From Aquibium microcysteis (lineage in GTDB: Bacteria > Pseudomonadota > Alphaproteobacteria > Rhizobiales > Rhizobiaceae), in contig NZ_CP061080.1 of assembly GCF_014495845.1 (NCBI RefSeq), positions 4,330,001 to 4,394,000 on the forward strand: DNA of 64,000 bases, given 5' to 3'. Below, in pieces: positions 7,832 through 16,536 of the stretch (positions are counted from its first letter, which is position 1; each line of letters opens with the position of its first letter). The translations under genes and the position numbers were made by a program. Below the pieces are notes generated by a model, which was not told the origin of the DNA, did not search any database, and saw only the letters and a list, made by a program, of their open reading frames with translations.

Positions 7832-7859
7832 GGGCGGCGCACCGATCCGGTCGCCGCCC
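7832..7859 (+). terminator. Stable hairpin between binding-protein and permease genes
   Basis: GGGCGGCG pairs with CGCCGCCC, and inside it ACCG pairs with CGGT around a 3-base loop, giving 12 base pairs with one bulge. No long U run follows (CCATTT). It starts 8 bp after the stop of the binding-protein gene. It probably acts as a partial terminator or 3' stabiliser that raises binding-protein mRNA over permease mRNA. Confidence 0.6.
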
Positions 7860-7943
7860 CCATTTCAGTGATCCATCGGATATGGTCGCCGAGCGACGGT
7901 CGCGTGCCGTCGGGGAGAAGGCGTGCCTTGAGGAGGCCGATCA

Positions 7944-8504
7944 ATGCTGGCATTGCGACGCGCTTTCGACGCGGTGGTGTCCAGGGTCGTCGTCTGGATG
8001 CTGATCGTCCTGCTCGCGGTCATGACCACGCAGGTCGTCCTCCGCTATGGCTTCTCGGCCTCGCTGATCTGGGCGGAGGAAACCTCGCGCTACCTGCTGA
8101 TCTGGGTCTCTTTCCTGTCGGTCGTTCTGGCCTATGAACGTGGCGAGATCGCAAGCGTCCCGATGCTGCGGGACGCGCTGCCGCGCAGGGCCGGCCTCGT
8201 GCTGGCGATGATCGCGAACGTCTGCGGGATCGTGCTCCTTGCGGTTCTGGTCTGGTATGGCCTGGTCTATGCCAACCGGCTCGGTTCCGCGCCGATCCCC
8301 GCCATGAAGTTCCTGCTCGGCGACCTCTTCGGCCCCGCATTCCCGACCCCGACCATGTACTGGGTCTATGTCGCCCTGCCGATCGGGCTCACCATCCTCG
8401 CCCTGCGGCTGGCCGTGGACGTCATCCTCTACGGGCGGATGATCGGAACGGGCGAGTATGCTGCCGACCTTCGCGACGGCGGCGTCCCGGAGGGACATCC
8501 ATGA
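7944..8504 (+). CDS. TRAP transporter small permease (DctQ family)
   Basis: A 186-residue inner-membrane protein with four hydrophobic segments, the size and pattern of the TRAP small (Q) subunit. The LIWAEETSRYLLIWVSFL segment is the family signature. GAGGAGG precedes the ATG. Its stop overlaps the ATG of the large permease by 4 bp, so the two membrane subunits are translationally coupled. It pairs with the large subunit to form the sodium-dependent transporter fed by the binding protein at 6840. Confidence 0.93.
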   Translation: MLALRRAFDAVVSRVVVWMLIVLLAVMTTQVVLRYGFSASLIWAEETSRYLLIWVSFLSVVLAYERGEIASVPMLRDALPRRAGLVLAMIANVCGIVLLAVLVWYGLVYANRLGSAPIPAMKFLLGDLFGPAFPTPTMYWVYVALPIGLTILALRLAVDVILYGRMIGTGEYAADLRDGGVPEGHP

Positions 8505-9775
8505 TCCTCTATCTGGGCATCTTCTTCCTCGCTTTGCTCATCGGCATGCCGGTGGCCCTCGGCCTCGGCGCGGCGTCCCTCGTCTACCTGCTGATCGAAG
8601 GGCACGGCCACCTGCTCGTCGCCTTCCCGCAGCGGATGATCGCCGGCATCGACAGCTTCCTGCTGCTGACGATCCCGTTCTTCATCCTGGCCGGCAACCT
8701 GATGGGTGCCGCCAACCTGACCGGACACATCGTCCGCGCCGCGCAGTTCGCGGTGGGCCGGATCAAGGGCGGCCTGGCCGTCGTCAACGTCCTGTCGAGC
8801 TTCCTCCTGTCCGGGTCGAGCGGTGCGGCGACGTCGGAGGCGGCGGCCGTCGGCGGCATCATGATTCCGCCGATGAAGCGCGAAGGCTACCCGCCCGCCT
8901 ATGCGGCGGCGCTGACGGCGGTGGGCTCGCTGCTCGGGCCGATGATCCCGCCGTCGCTGCCGCTGATCCTCTTCGGCGTCCTCACCGGCACGTCGATCGG
9001 CGACCTCTTCCTGGCCGGCATCCTTCCCGGCCTGCTGCTGGGAAGCCTCCTGATGGCCTACGCCTTGTGGAAGGGCCGGCGCGAAAACCATCCCGTCGCC
9101 GCGCCCGTCCCGCGCGAGGAACGCCGCGGCATCCTGATCGCGGCGCTCCCGGCCGTCGTCCTGCCCGTCTTCATCGTGGTCGGCATCCGCAGCGGCATCT
9201 TCACGCCGACGGAGGCGGCCGGCGTCGCCTGCATCTATGCGCTGGCGATCGGCTTCCTCGTCTATCGCTCGCTCTCCTGGGAGAAGCTCAGGACCTGCTT
9301 CTACGACACCGCCACCATGTCGGCCGGCGTGATGCTCGTCGTGGCGATGGCCAGCATGACCGGCTTCGTGCTCGGCATCGAGAGCCTGCCGCAGAAGGTC
9401 GCCGCCCTGATCCTCGGGCTGACCGACTCGCCGGTGCTGCTCGTCGTCCTGCTCAACGTCATCCTGCTGGTCCTCGGCCTGTTCCTGGAGCCGCTGGCGG
9501 CGATGGTCCTGATCATTCCGGTCCTGAATGCCCTGTCGCCGTCGATCGGGATGGATCCGGTGCAGATGGGCGTAATGGTGGTTCTCAACCTGATGATCGG
9601 CATGTGCACGCCGCCGGTCGGTCTCTGTCTCTTCATCGTCGGCTCGATCGCGCGCACGCCGATCCAGGCGGTGGCGCGGGCGGCCCTGCCGATGTTGGGG
9701 CTGTGCGCCATCGTGCTGATGCTGGTCGCGACAGTGCCCGGGCTGTCGCTGTTCATCCCGAACCTGTTCCGGTGA
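8501..9775 (+). CDS. TRAP transporter large permease (DctM family)
   Basis: A 424-residue membrane protein with about twelve hydrophobic segments, the transport subunit of the TRAP system. Family signatures include LTIPFFILAGNLMGAANLTG, the SGSSGAATSEAAAVGGIMIP loop, LIPPSLPLILFGVLTGTS-type residues in the middle, and the late GMCTPPVGLCLF segment. It overlaps the small permease by 4 bp and ends 7 bp before the IclR gene, which therefore lies in the same transcript. Confidence 0.95.
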   Translation: MILYLGIFFLALLIGMPVALGLGAASLVYLLIEGHGHLLVAFPQRMIAGIDSFLLLTIPFFILAGNLMGAANLTGHIVRAAQFAVGRIKGGLAVVNVLSSFLLSGSSGAATSEAAAVGGIMIPPMKREGYPPAYAAALTAVGSLLGPMIPPSLPLILFGVLTGTSIGDLFLAGILPGLLLGSLLMAYALWKGRRENHPVAAPVPREERRGILIAALPAVVLPVFIVVGIRSGIFTPTEAAGVACIYALAIGFLVYRSLSWEKLRTCFYDTATMSAGVMLVVAMASMTGFVLGIESLPQKVAALILGLTDSPVLLVVLLNVILLVLGLFLEPLAAMVLIIPVLNALSPSIGMDPVQMGVMVVLNLMIGMCTPPVGLCLFIVGSIARTPIQAVARAALPMLGLCAIVLMLVATVPGLSLFIPNLFR

Positions 9776-9782
9776 GGCCGTC

Positions 9783-10553
9783 ATGAGCGTCGAACTCGAC
9801 AAGTCGGTCAACCAGTCCACTCAGATGGCCTTCATGATCATCGAGGTGATGGCCGAGATCGGGCATCCGGTCGGGCTCTCCGACCTGGCGCGCCGGATCG
9901 GCGTGTCCAAGGTCAGGGTGTTCCGGTTCCTGCGCACGCTGCTTTCGCTCGGCTACGTCCTCCAGGATCCCGCCACCGAGAAGTACCGGCTGTCCTACAA
10001 GCTCTATCACCTCGGCCAGGCACTGGCCGATTCGACCGACATCCTGCGCGAGGCGCGGCCCGTGATGGTCGAGCTGCGCGACGCGACCGGCTTCACCGTG
10101 TCCTTCTCGCAGCTGGAGACGACGGGCATGCGCATCCTCGACATGGTGCGTACGGAGCAGCCGGTCGCCATCGTCACCCGACCCGGCGCGCTGCTCGACT
10201 TCCATGCCTCGGCACAGGGCAAGATCGCGCTGGCCTTCGGCGGCGCGCGGCTGGCCGATACGGCGCTGCGGCAGTGGACCAGCGAGACGCCGACCGATCG
10301 CAGCCGCGTCGAGGCCGAGGTCGAGGCCGTCAGGGCGCGGGGCTGGGCAGACGCACCGAACCAGACGCTGCAGGGGGTGACCGCCGTCTCCGCGCCGATC
10401 TTCGACATGAAGGGCGGGTTCGTCGCGACGCTGACGATCGCCGGCCCCACCAACACGATCGGGACGCCGCCCGCCGGACGCTTCGTGGAAGCGTTGACCG
10501 GGGCTGCCCGCAAGATCTCCACCAATCTGGGAAATACGGACCAACGCGCATGA
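9783..10553 (+). CDS. IclR-family regulator inside the TRAP/hyu operon
   Basis: A 256-residue IclR regulator with an N-terminal winged helix (PVGLSDLARRIGVSKVRVFR) and a C-terminal effector domain (FHASAQGKIALAFGG, GWADAPNQTLQGVTAVSAPI). The gene lies between the transporter and hydantoinase genes, with a 7-bp gap before it and a 4-bp ATGA overlap with hyuA, so it is made together with the proteins it probably controls. The TGTTTC-N7-GAAACA repeat at the operon start is its likely target. It is not closely similar to the IclR protein at 1750, and the two control regions carry unrelated repeats. Confidence 0.9.
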   Translation: MSVELDKSVNQSTQMAFMIIEVMAEIGHPVGLSDLARRIGVSKVRVFRFLRTLLSLGYVLQDPATEKYRLSYKLYHLGQALADSTDILREARPVMVELRDATGFTVSFSQLETTGMRILDMVRTEQPVAIVTRPGALLDFHASAQGKIALAFGGARLADTALRQWTSETPTDRSRVEAEVEAVRARGWADAPNQTLQGVTAVSAPIFDMKGGFVATLTIAGPTNTIGTPPAGRFVEALTGAARKISTNLGNTDQRA

Positions 10554-12622
10554 CACGATACTCGCTGGCGGTCGACATCGGCGGCACTTTCACCGATGCC
10601 GTCCTCCTGGCCGACGACGGCCGCACCTTCGTCGACAAGACCCTGACGACGCATGGCAACCTGCTCGAGGGCTTCTTCCGCGGCGTCGACCTGGTGATGG
10701 GACGCGCCGGCATCGCGCCGGCCGACGTCAACGACGTCGTTGTTCATGCCACCACGGTGGTGACCAACGCCCTGATCGAGCGCAAGGGGCCGCCCGTCGG
10801 GCTGATCCTGACGAAGGGGTTCACCGACATCCTCTACATCCGCGACGAACATCGCTACGACATGTACGATCCCCAGATCGAGTTCGCCGAGCCGCTGATC
10901 CCGCGTGAGCGGACGTGGCCGCTCGACGAGCGCGTTCTGGCCGACGGCACGATCGAGAAGGGCGCGAGCGAGGCCGAGATCGCGGCCATCGCGCGCGAAT
11001 GCCGGTCGCGCGGCATCCAGTCCGTCGCCGTCAGCCTCATCAACGCCTATCGCAACGGCGGGAACGAGGCGCTGGTGGCAGAGGTCTTCGCGCGCGAAGC
11101 CCCCGAAATCTTCGTGTCGCTGTCCTCGGTGATCGCGCCGCAGATGCGCGAATACCTGCGCACCTCCACGGTCGCCATCAACGCCTACACCGTGCCGATC
11201 ACGCGCCCCTATCTCGAGGCACTGATCGCAGAACTGGGACGGCGCGGCTTCTCGCAGCAGCCGCTGATCATGCTGTCCAACGGCGGCGTGATCGGTGCCG
11301 CGCGGGCGGGAACTCTGCCCGTCCGGATGATCGAGAGCGGCCCGGCCGCCGGCGCCCTGGTCGCGTGCTATTTCTCGCGCATGTTCGGGCTGCCGGACCT
11401 GATCTCCTTCGACATGGGCGGGACTACCGCCAAGGCCTGCATGATCCAGAACCACGAGCCGCTGGTGACGAGCACCTTCGAGGTGGATCGCCGCTACCGG
11501 TTCAAGCCGGGCTCGGGCATGCCGATCACCGTGCCGTCGATCGACATGATCGAGATCGGCGCCGGCGGCGGCTCCATCGCCTGGGTCGACGATCTCGGCC
11601 TGCTGCGGACGGGTCCCGAAAGCGCGGGATCGATCCCGGGTCCGGTCTGCTACGGCCGCGGCGGCACCGAGCCCTGCGTGACCGACGCCGACGTGGTGCT
11701 CGGCATCCTCGATCCCGACCGGTTCCTGGGAGGGGACATGAGGCTCGACGCGGCCGGCGCGCGGGCAGCCATCGCCTCGCTCGGGGCGGGAATCGGCCTC
11801 ACGACGGAGCAGGCGGCCTGGGGAATCTACGAGGTCGTCTGCGAACAGATGGCCGCCGCCGCCCGCACCCACGCCACCGACCGCGGCGTCGACTATCGCG
11901 GCCTGCCGATGCTGGCCTTCGGCGGCGCCGGCCCGGTGCATGCCTGCCTGGTGGCCGACCTGATCGAATCCACGCAGGTCATCTATCCGCCGCTGGCCTC
12001 GGTGCTCTCGGCCTTCGGAACGCTGGTGACGCCGGCGCAGATCGACCTCGTCCGCAGCCAGCTCGGGCTGATCGACCGCTTCGATCCGGCGACCGCCCGC
12101 GACTTCGTCAGCCAGATGACTGAGGAGGGAACGGCGGCCCTGACCGAGGCGGGCCTCGCGCCAACCGACATCGGCTTCGTCTTCGGCGCGGACCTGCGCT
12201 ATCTCGGACAGCAGTCCGAGCTGCGGATCGAGCTTCCCTTCGATCCGCGCGAACGCCTCGACACCGCGGCGATGCGCGCGATCTTCGACAAGGAATACGT
12301 CGCGCAGTACGGCCTCAAGCTCGACATGCCGATCGAACTGGTCAACTGGCACGTCACCGCGCGCGGCAGCCTGCCCGATCGCGCCGCCGCCCATGTCAAG
12401 AAAGGCAACAGCCGTCCGGCGCCGCGCAGCCGCATCGTCCACATCCGCGGCAGGCCGGTCGAAACGGCGGTCTATTCGCGCACCGAACTGATGGAGGACG
12501 ATCCCATCGCCGGCCCGGTGATCGTGGAAGAGCGCGAAACGACGATCTTCGTCCTGCCCGGCTGGACGATCCGCCTGCACCCGAACGGCAGCCTCGTTGC
12601 CGACAAGACGACGGAGAAGTGA
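10550..12622 (+). CDS. hyuA: Hydantoinase/oxoprolinase subunit A
   Basis: A 690-residue protein of the HyuA/5-oxoprolinase A family. These ATP-dependent enzymes open hydantoin, N-methylhydantoin or 5-oxoproline rings together with a B subunit. The N-terminal domain begins SLAVDIGGTFTDAVLL, the actin-like phosphate loop; VVHATTVVTNALIERKG and the second ATPase-fold motif ISFDMGGTTAKACMI (around residue 287) follow; GGAGPVHACLVADL lies near residue 460. The ATG at 10550 overlaps the iclR stop. The close relatives also include acetone and acetophenone carboxylase subunits, so the substrate should not be assumed to be hydantoin. Confidence 0.9.
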   Translation: MTRYSLAVDIGGTFTDAVLLADDGRTFVDKTLTTHGNLLEGFFRGVDLVMGRAGIAPADVNDVVVHATTVVTNALIERKGPPVGLILTKGFTDILYIRDEHRYDMYDPQIEFAEPLIPRERTWPLDERVLADGTIEKGASEAEIAAIARECRSRGIQSVAVSLINAYRNGGNEALVAEVFAREAPEIFVSLSSVIAPQMREYLRTSTVAINAYTVPITRPYLEALIAELGRRGFSQQPLIMLSNGGVIGAARAGTLPVRMIESGPAAGALVACYFSRMFGLPDLISFDMGGTTAKACMIQNHEPLVTSTFEVDRRYRFKPGSGMPITVPSIDMIEIGAGGGSIAWVDDLGLLRTGPESAGSIPGPVCYGRGGTEPCVTDADVVLGILDPDRFLGGDMRLDAAGARAAIASLGAGIGLTTEQAAWGIYEVVCEQMAAAARTHATDRGVDYRGLPMLAFGGAGPVHACLVADLIESTQVIYPPLASVLSAFGTLVTPAQIDLVRSQLGLIDRFDPATARDFVSQMTEEGTAALTEAGLAPTDIGFVFGADLRYLGQQSELRIELPFDPRERLDTAAMRAIFDKEYVAQYGLKLDMPIELVNWHVTARGSLPDRAAAHVKKGNSRPAPRSRIVHIRGRPVETAVYSRTELMEDDPIAGPVIVEERETTIFVLPGWTIRLHPNGSLVADKTTEK

Positions 12623-12624
12623 CC

Positions 12625-14193
12625 ATGGACGGCGTCGAACTCCAGATCCTGTGGTCGAACGTGATCGGGATCGTTTCCGAGCAGGCCCGCGCGCTGCAGC
12701 GCATCGCCTTCTCGCCCATCGTGCGCGAAGCGGGCGACCTCGCCAACGGCATCTTCGACGCCCGCGCCCGGATGGTGGCGCAGGCGGTGACGGGGACGCC
12801 CGGCCACATCAACTCGCTGGCGGCCGCCGCCGCCAACCTGCTCAAGCATGTCGATGCCGACGGGCTGAAGCCCGGCGACGTGCTGATCACCAACGATCCC
12901 TGGATGTCGGCGGGGCATTTCTTCGACATCACCGTCCTGTCGCCGATCTTCCGGGGAGACCGGATCATCGGCTATGCCGGCTCGACGATCCACCACACCG
13001 ACATCGGCGGCTACGGCATCGGGTCCGGCGCGCGCGACATCCACGAGGAAGGCCTGTGGATCCCCGTCCTCAAGCTCTACGAGGCCGGCGTCCGCAACGA
13101 GACCCTGTTCTCGATCATCACCCGCAACGTCCGCACCCCCGACGCCCTGCTGGGCGATCTCGGCGCGCAGGTGTCGTCGGGCATGATCGCCTCGCAGCGC
13201 CTCAACGCGCTCTGCGACCGCTACGGGCTGGACGACATCGAGACGCTGGCGGACGAGATCATCTCGCGGTCCGAGAAGGCGACGCGCGAATCGATCCGGG
13301 CGCTTCGAAGCGGGACCTTTCATGGCGAATCGACCTTCGACGTTCCCGGCGGCGACCGGATCACGCTGAAGACGGCCGTGACCATCGACGGCGAGGCCGG
13401 GGAGATCACCGTCGACTTCGCCGGATCGTCGGGGCGCAGCCCGCGCGGCATCAACGTCGTGCCCGCCTACACGCAGGCCTATGCGACCTTCGCGATCCGC
13501 TCGACGCTCAATCCGGACCTGCCGAACAATGCCGGATCGCTGGCGCCGATCAGGATGAAGCTGCCGGACGACTGCATCGTCAACGCCACCTATCCCTCTC
13601 CGGTGAATGCCCGGCACGTCGTCGGCATGTACGTGCCCTTCCCGATCCTCAACGCCCTGGCGCAGGTCGTGCCGGACAAGGTCGTGGCCGAGGGCTCCGG
13701 CGCGGTGTGGACGGTCCAGATCCAGGGGCAGGACAGCGAAGGCCGGGCCTTCACCTCGTCGATGTTCAACTATTCCGGCGGCATGGGCGCGCGGGCGGGC
13801 AAGCCTGGGATCTCGGCCGTCTGCTATCCGACCGGCGTCTCGGCTGTTCCGGTCGAGGTGCTCGAGGCCGCCTACCCGATCGTCTTCACGTGCAAGGAAC
13901 TGGAGCGCGGTTCGGGCGGAGGCGGCCTGCAGCCGGGCGGCGACGGCCAGCGCATCGGCTTCCGGATGCGCACGACCCAGCCCTGGCTGCTGAACACGGT
14001 CCCCAGCCGCCTGCTCGAGGCGCCGCAGGGGCTCGCCGGTGGCGAACCGGGACGGGCCGGGCAGTTCCTCGTCAACGGCACGGCGACCGTGCTGTCCGGC
14101 AAGACGGACATGAAGGCCGGCGACGAGGTGATGATGATCACGCCGGGCGGCGGCGGCTTCGGCGCGCCGGCGGCGGCCCGGACCGATGGCTGA
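12625..14193 (+). CDS. hyuB: Hydantoinase/oxoprolinase subunit B
   Basis: A 522-residue HyuB partner of the preceding subunit A. Signatures are ILWSNVIGIVSEQARALQRI at the N terminus, the DVLITNDPWMSAGHFFDITV segment, YAGSTIHHTDIGGYGIGSGA with its probable metal-binding His residues, and the glycine-rich ERGSGGGGLQPGGDGQ and TPGGGGFGAP near the end. The ATG at 12625 has GGAG eight bases upstream; a GTG at 12619 overlapping the hyuA stop is the alternative. A and B together should catalyse the ATP-driven hydrolysis or carboxylation step. Confidence 0.9.
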   Translation: MDGVELQILWSNVIGIVSEQARALQRIAFSPIVREAGDLANGIFDARARMVAQAVTGTPGHINSLAAAAANLLKHVDADGLKPGDVLITNDPWMSAGHFFDITVLSPIFRGDRIIGYAGSTIHHTDIGGYGIGSGARDIHEEGLWIPVLKLYEAGVRNETLFSIITRNVRTPDALLGDLGAQVSSGMIASQRLNALCDRYGLDDIETLADEIISRSEKATRESIRALRSGTFHGESTFDVPGGDRITLKTAVTIDGEAGEITVDFAGSSGRSPRGINVVPAYTQAYATFAIRSTLNPDLPNNAGSLAPIRMKLPDDCIVNATYPSPVNARHVVGMYVPFPILNALAQVVPDKVVAEGSGAVWTVQIQGQDSEGRAFTSSMFNYSGGMGARAGKPGISAVCYPTGVSAVPVEVLEAAYPIVFTCKELERGSGGGGLQPGGDGQRIGFRMRTTQPWLLNTVPSRLLEAPQGLAGGEPGRAGQFLVNGTATVLSGKTDMKAGDEVMMITPGGGGFGAPAAARTDG

Positions 14194-14211
14194 CCGAAGA
14201 AGGAGAGACGG

Positions 14212-14616
14212 ATGAGCGAGCTTCAACCCTTCCGCATGCCGGTCAAATGGGAAGACCTGCCGCGCTTCGCCGTGCGCGAGCACGTCAGCCGGGCAGGTTT
14301 TCGCGGCGAGGACGTGCTCCTGGTCATGAACTGGCTGGAGCCGGGCATGACCATCGGCATGCACAAGCATCCCTTCGAGCAGATCGCCGTCGTCCTGACC
14401 GGCCGCATGCGCTGGACCGTCGGCGAGGAGACCTTCGAGGTCGGCGCGGGCGAAGTGCTGCGCGTACCGCCGGACGTGATGCATGGCGGCATCCCGATCT
14501 CGGACGAGGTGGTCATGAACCTCGACATCTTCTGCCCGATTCGGAAGGATTATCTGGAGATCGTCGAGCATCAGGCGGCCGATTTTCCGGCCGCGGGCGA
14601 CCGAGATGCATCCTGA
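14212..14616 (+). CDS. Cupin-domain protein
   Basis: A 134-residue single-domain cupin. Motif 1 contributes H51 and H53 (in GMHKHPFEQ) with E56 or Q57 at the Glu position; motif 2 contributes H91 (VPPDVMHGG). These form the usual 3-His/1-Glu metal site. AAGGAGAG precedes the ATG, 18 bp after hyuB. Small cupins beside catabolic enzymes may act as dioxygenases, isomerases or ligand sensors; the sequence does not decide between these. Confidence 0.85.
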   Translation: MSELQPFRMPVKWEDLPRFAVREHVSRAGFRGEDVLLVMNWLEPGMTIGMHKHPFEQIAVVLTGRMRWTVGEETFEVGAGEVLRVPPDVMHGGIPISDEVVMNLDIFCPIRKDYLEIVEHQAADFPAAGDRDAS

Positions 14617-14702
14617 GCCATCTGCCGGCTGCCTTGCCATGCTCTCCCCGGAGGGGCAGATTCCCGGCTCGTTGACGAGAACCGCGAAAGGGGAGGCGAT
14701 CA

Positions 14703-14753
14703 TGAGCGGCTCATCGGTGCGATCCTGCACGACCCGGGAGATCGAGCCGTGAA
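14703..14753 (+). CDS. Possible 16-residue leader peptide upstream of the acyl-CoA synthetase
   Basis: ATG at 14703 follows a strong GGGGAGG ribosome site and opens a 16-codon frame encoding MSGSSVRSCTTREIEP. Its TGA overlaps the GTG start of the acyl-CoA synthetase (sequence CCGTGA), so ribosomes ending here could restart on the ligase. The peptide has no run of one amino acid and matches no known attenuator. It may be a coupling ORF, or the ribosome site may be a chance match. Confidence 0.4.
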
Positions 14754-16287
14754 TCCCGCACGCTGGCTCGAGCGGGCGGCCCTGCTCTGGCCGCATCGCC
14801 CGGCGCTGTTTCGAGGCACCGAACAGGTCGCCGACTATGCCGGCTTCGCGGCACGCGCCGGTTCGCTGGCCGCCGGACTGAAGGCTTCCGGTGTCGCTCC
14901 CGGCGACCGCGTCGCTCTCTTCCTCGCCAACTGCACCGACTATCTCGTCGCGATGCAGGCGATCTGGCGGATCGGCGCGGTGGCCGTGCCGATCAATGCC
15001 AAGCTGCACGAGAAGGAAGCGGCCTTCATCCTCGACCATTCCGGCACGCGGCTCGCCTTCACCGATGCCGCGCATGCGCAAGGACTGGCCGCGCTCGCCC
15101 CGGAGACACGGATCGTCGACATGGACGGGCCGGATTTCGACGCCCTTCTGGCGGGTCCGCCGCCGCCGCTTCATCCCACGAAGCAGGACGATCTCGTCTG
15201 GCTCTTCTACACCTCCGGCACCACCGGGCGCCCGAAAGGGGCGATGCTCACGCCGGCGAACATCCACGCCATGGTCATGAGCTATTTGGCCGACGTCGAC
15301 GCTGCGGAGGCGGCCGACGCCAAGGTCTACGCGGCGCCGATCTCGCACGGCGCGGGGCTCTACCAGTTCATCTATATGATCGTCGGCGCGCGCCACGTCG
15401 TTCCGGCGTCGGGCGCCTTCGACAGCGACGAAATCCTCGACCTCGCGGAAACGATGGATCGGCTGTGCTTTTTCGCGGCTCCCACCATGATCCGGCGCCT
15501 GATCGGGGCCGCACGGGCGCGGGGCAGCCATGGCGAGGGTATCCGCACCATCGTCTATGGCGGCGGTCCCATGTATCTGGCCGACATCCGCGACGCGATG
15601 GACCGGTTCGGCACCCGCTTCGTCCAGATCTACGGCCAGGGCGAGACGCCGATGACCATCACCGCCCTGCACCGGCAGGCGCATGCCGACGCGCTGGCGG
15701 CCTGCGCGGGCGACCCGGTGCAGGCGCATCGGCTGGCCTCGGTCGGCGTGGCGCAGGCGGGATGCGAGGTGGCGGTCCTGGGCGAGGACGACCGGCCCCT
15801 GCCCCGTGGCGAGATCGGCGAGGTGGCCGTCCGCGGCCCGTCGGTGATGAAGGGCTACTGGAACGATCCGGCCGCCACGGAAGCGGCCATCCGCGGCGGC
15901 TGGCTCCACACCGGCGACATGGGCGCGCTGGACGATGCGGGCTTTCTCACCCTCCACGACCGGTCGAAGGACGTCATCATCTCGGGCGGGACCAACATCT
16001 ACCCGCGCGAGGTCGAGGAGGCGCTGCTCGACCATCCGGCGGTGGCGGAGGTGTCCGTGATCGGGCGACCCGATCCGGAATGGGGAGAGATCGTGGTCGC
16101 ATGCGTCGTGCGGGAGCCCGGCGCGTCGGTCGACGAGGTGGCGCTCGACGCCCATTGCAACGCCCGGATCGCCCGGTTCAAGCGGCCGAAGGCCTATGTC
16201 TGGCTGGCGGATCTGCCGAAGAACGCCTACGGCAAGGTGCTGAAGACCGAGCTGCGCCGACTGCACGCCTCCGACCGACCGGCATAG
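14749..16287 (+). CDS. AMP-forming acyl-CoA synthetase
   Basis: A 512-residue member of the ANL superfamily. It activates a carboxylate with ATP to an acyl-adenylate and transfers it to CoA. Visible are the P-loop WLFYTSGTTGRPKGAML (T155 region), YGQGETPMTI (motif A5), the hinge-containing GWLHTGDMGALDDAGFL, SGGTNIYPREVEEAL, and the C-terminal NAYGKVLKTELR with the catalytic Lys. The GTG start lies behind GGGAG and overlaps the stop of the 16-codon ORF. Chain length cannot be predicted; the operon suggests the acid released by the preceding hydrolase. Confidence 0.92.
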   Translation: MNPARWLERAALLWPHRPALFRGTEQVADYAGFAARAGSLAAGLKASGVAPGDRVALFLANCTDYLVAMQAIWRIGAVAVPINAKLHEKEAAFILDHSGTRLAFTDAAHAQGLAALAPETRIVDMDGPDFDALLAGPPPPLHPTKQDDLVWLFYTSGTTGRPKGAMLTPANIHAMVMSYLADVDAAEAADAKVYAAPISHGAGLYQFIYMIVGARHVVPASGAFDSDEILDLAETMDRLCFFAAPTMIRRLIGAARARGSHGEGIRTIVYGGGPMYLADIRDAMDRFGTRFVQIYGQGETPMTITALHRQAHADALAACAGDPVQAHRLASVGVAQAGCEVAVLGEDDRPLPRGEIGEVAVRGPSVMKGYWNDPAATEAAIRGGWLHTGDMGALDDAGFLTLHDRSKDVIISGGTNIYPREVEEALLDHPAVAEVSVIGRPDPEWGEIVVACVVREPGASVDEVALDAHCNARIARFKRPKAYVWLADLPKNAYGKVLKTELRRLHASDRPA

Positions 16288-16536
16288 GGCGAGCCCCCGA
16301 CCGGTCCGTTCGGCGCTCCGGCGCCATCATCCCGACCGGACGTTGGCCCAGGCCGGCCGAAACGATCGACGGGCGAGGATTTTACGATCGTCCCGTCTGG
16401 ACTTTCCCGACCGGAAGGGTTTTGCCTCTCCATGACCGGACAGGCACCGCCCGAAAGGATCGTCGGCTCGCGGATCGCACCGCGGAACCGCCCGCACGGT
16501 TGCGGCCCTGTTCACACTATGCAGGAGAGACGAGCC

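Noticed and set aside
14630..14665. CTCCCCGGAGGGG palindrome after the cupin gene as a terminator
   Set aside because: The stem is short without a usable loop, and no U run follows.
10007..16266. Very long open frames antisense to hyuA, hyuB and the acyl-CoA synthetase
   Set aside because: They mirror real genes on the other strand, have Arg/Asp/His-rich compositions typical of high-GC antisense frames, and resemble no family.
16296..16414. Three copies of CCCGACCGG between the ligase and the dehydrogenase gene
   Set aside because: The 9-bp motif is short, unevenly spaced (35 and 75 bp) and made of common GC-rich words; not good enough for a repeat or operator call.
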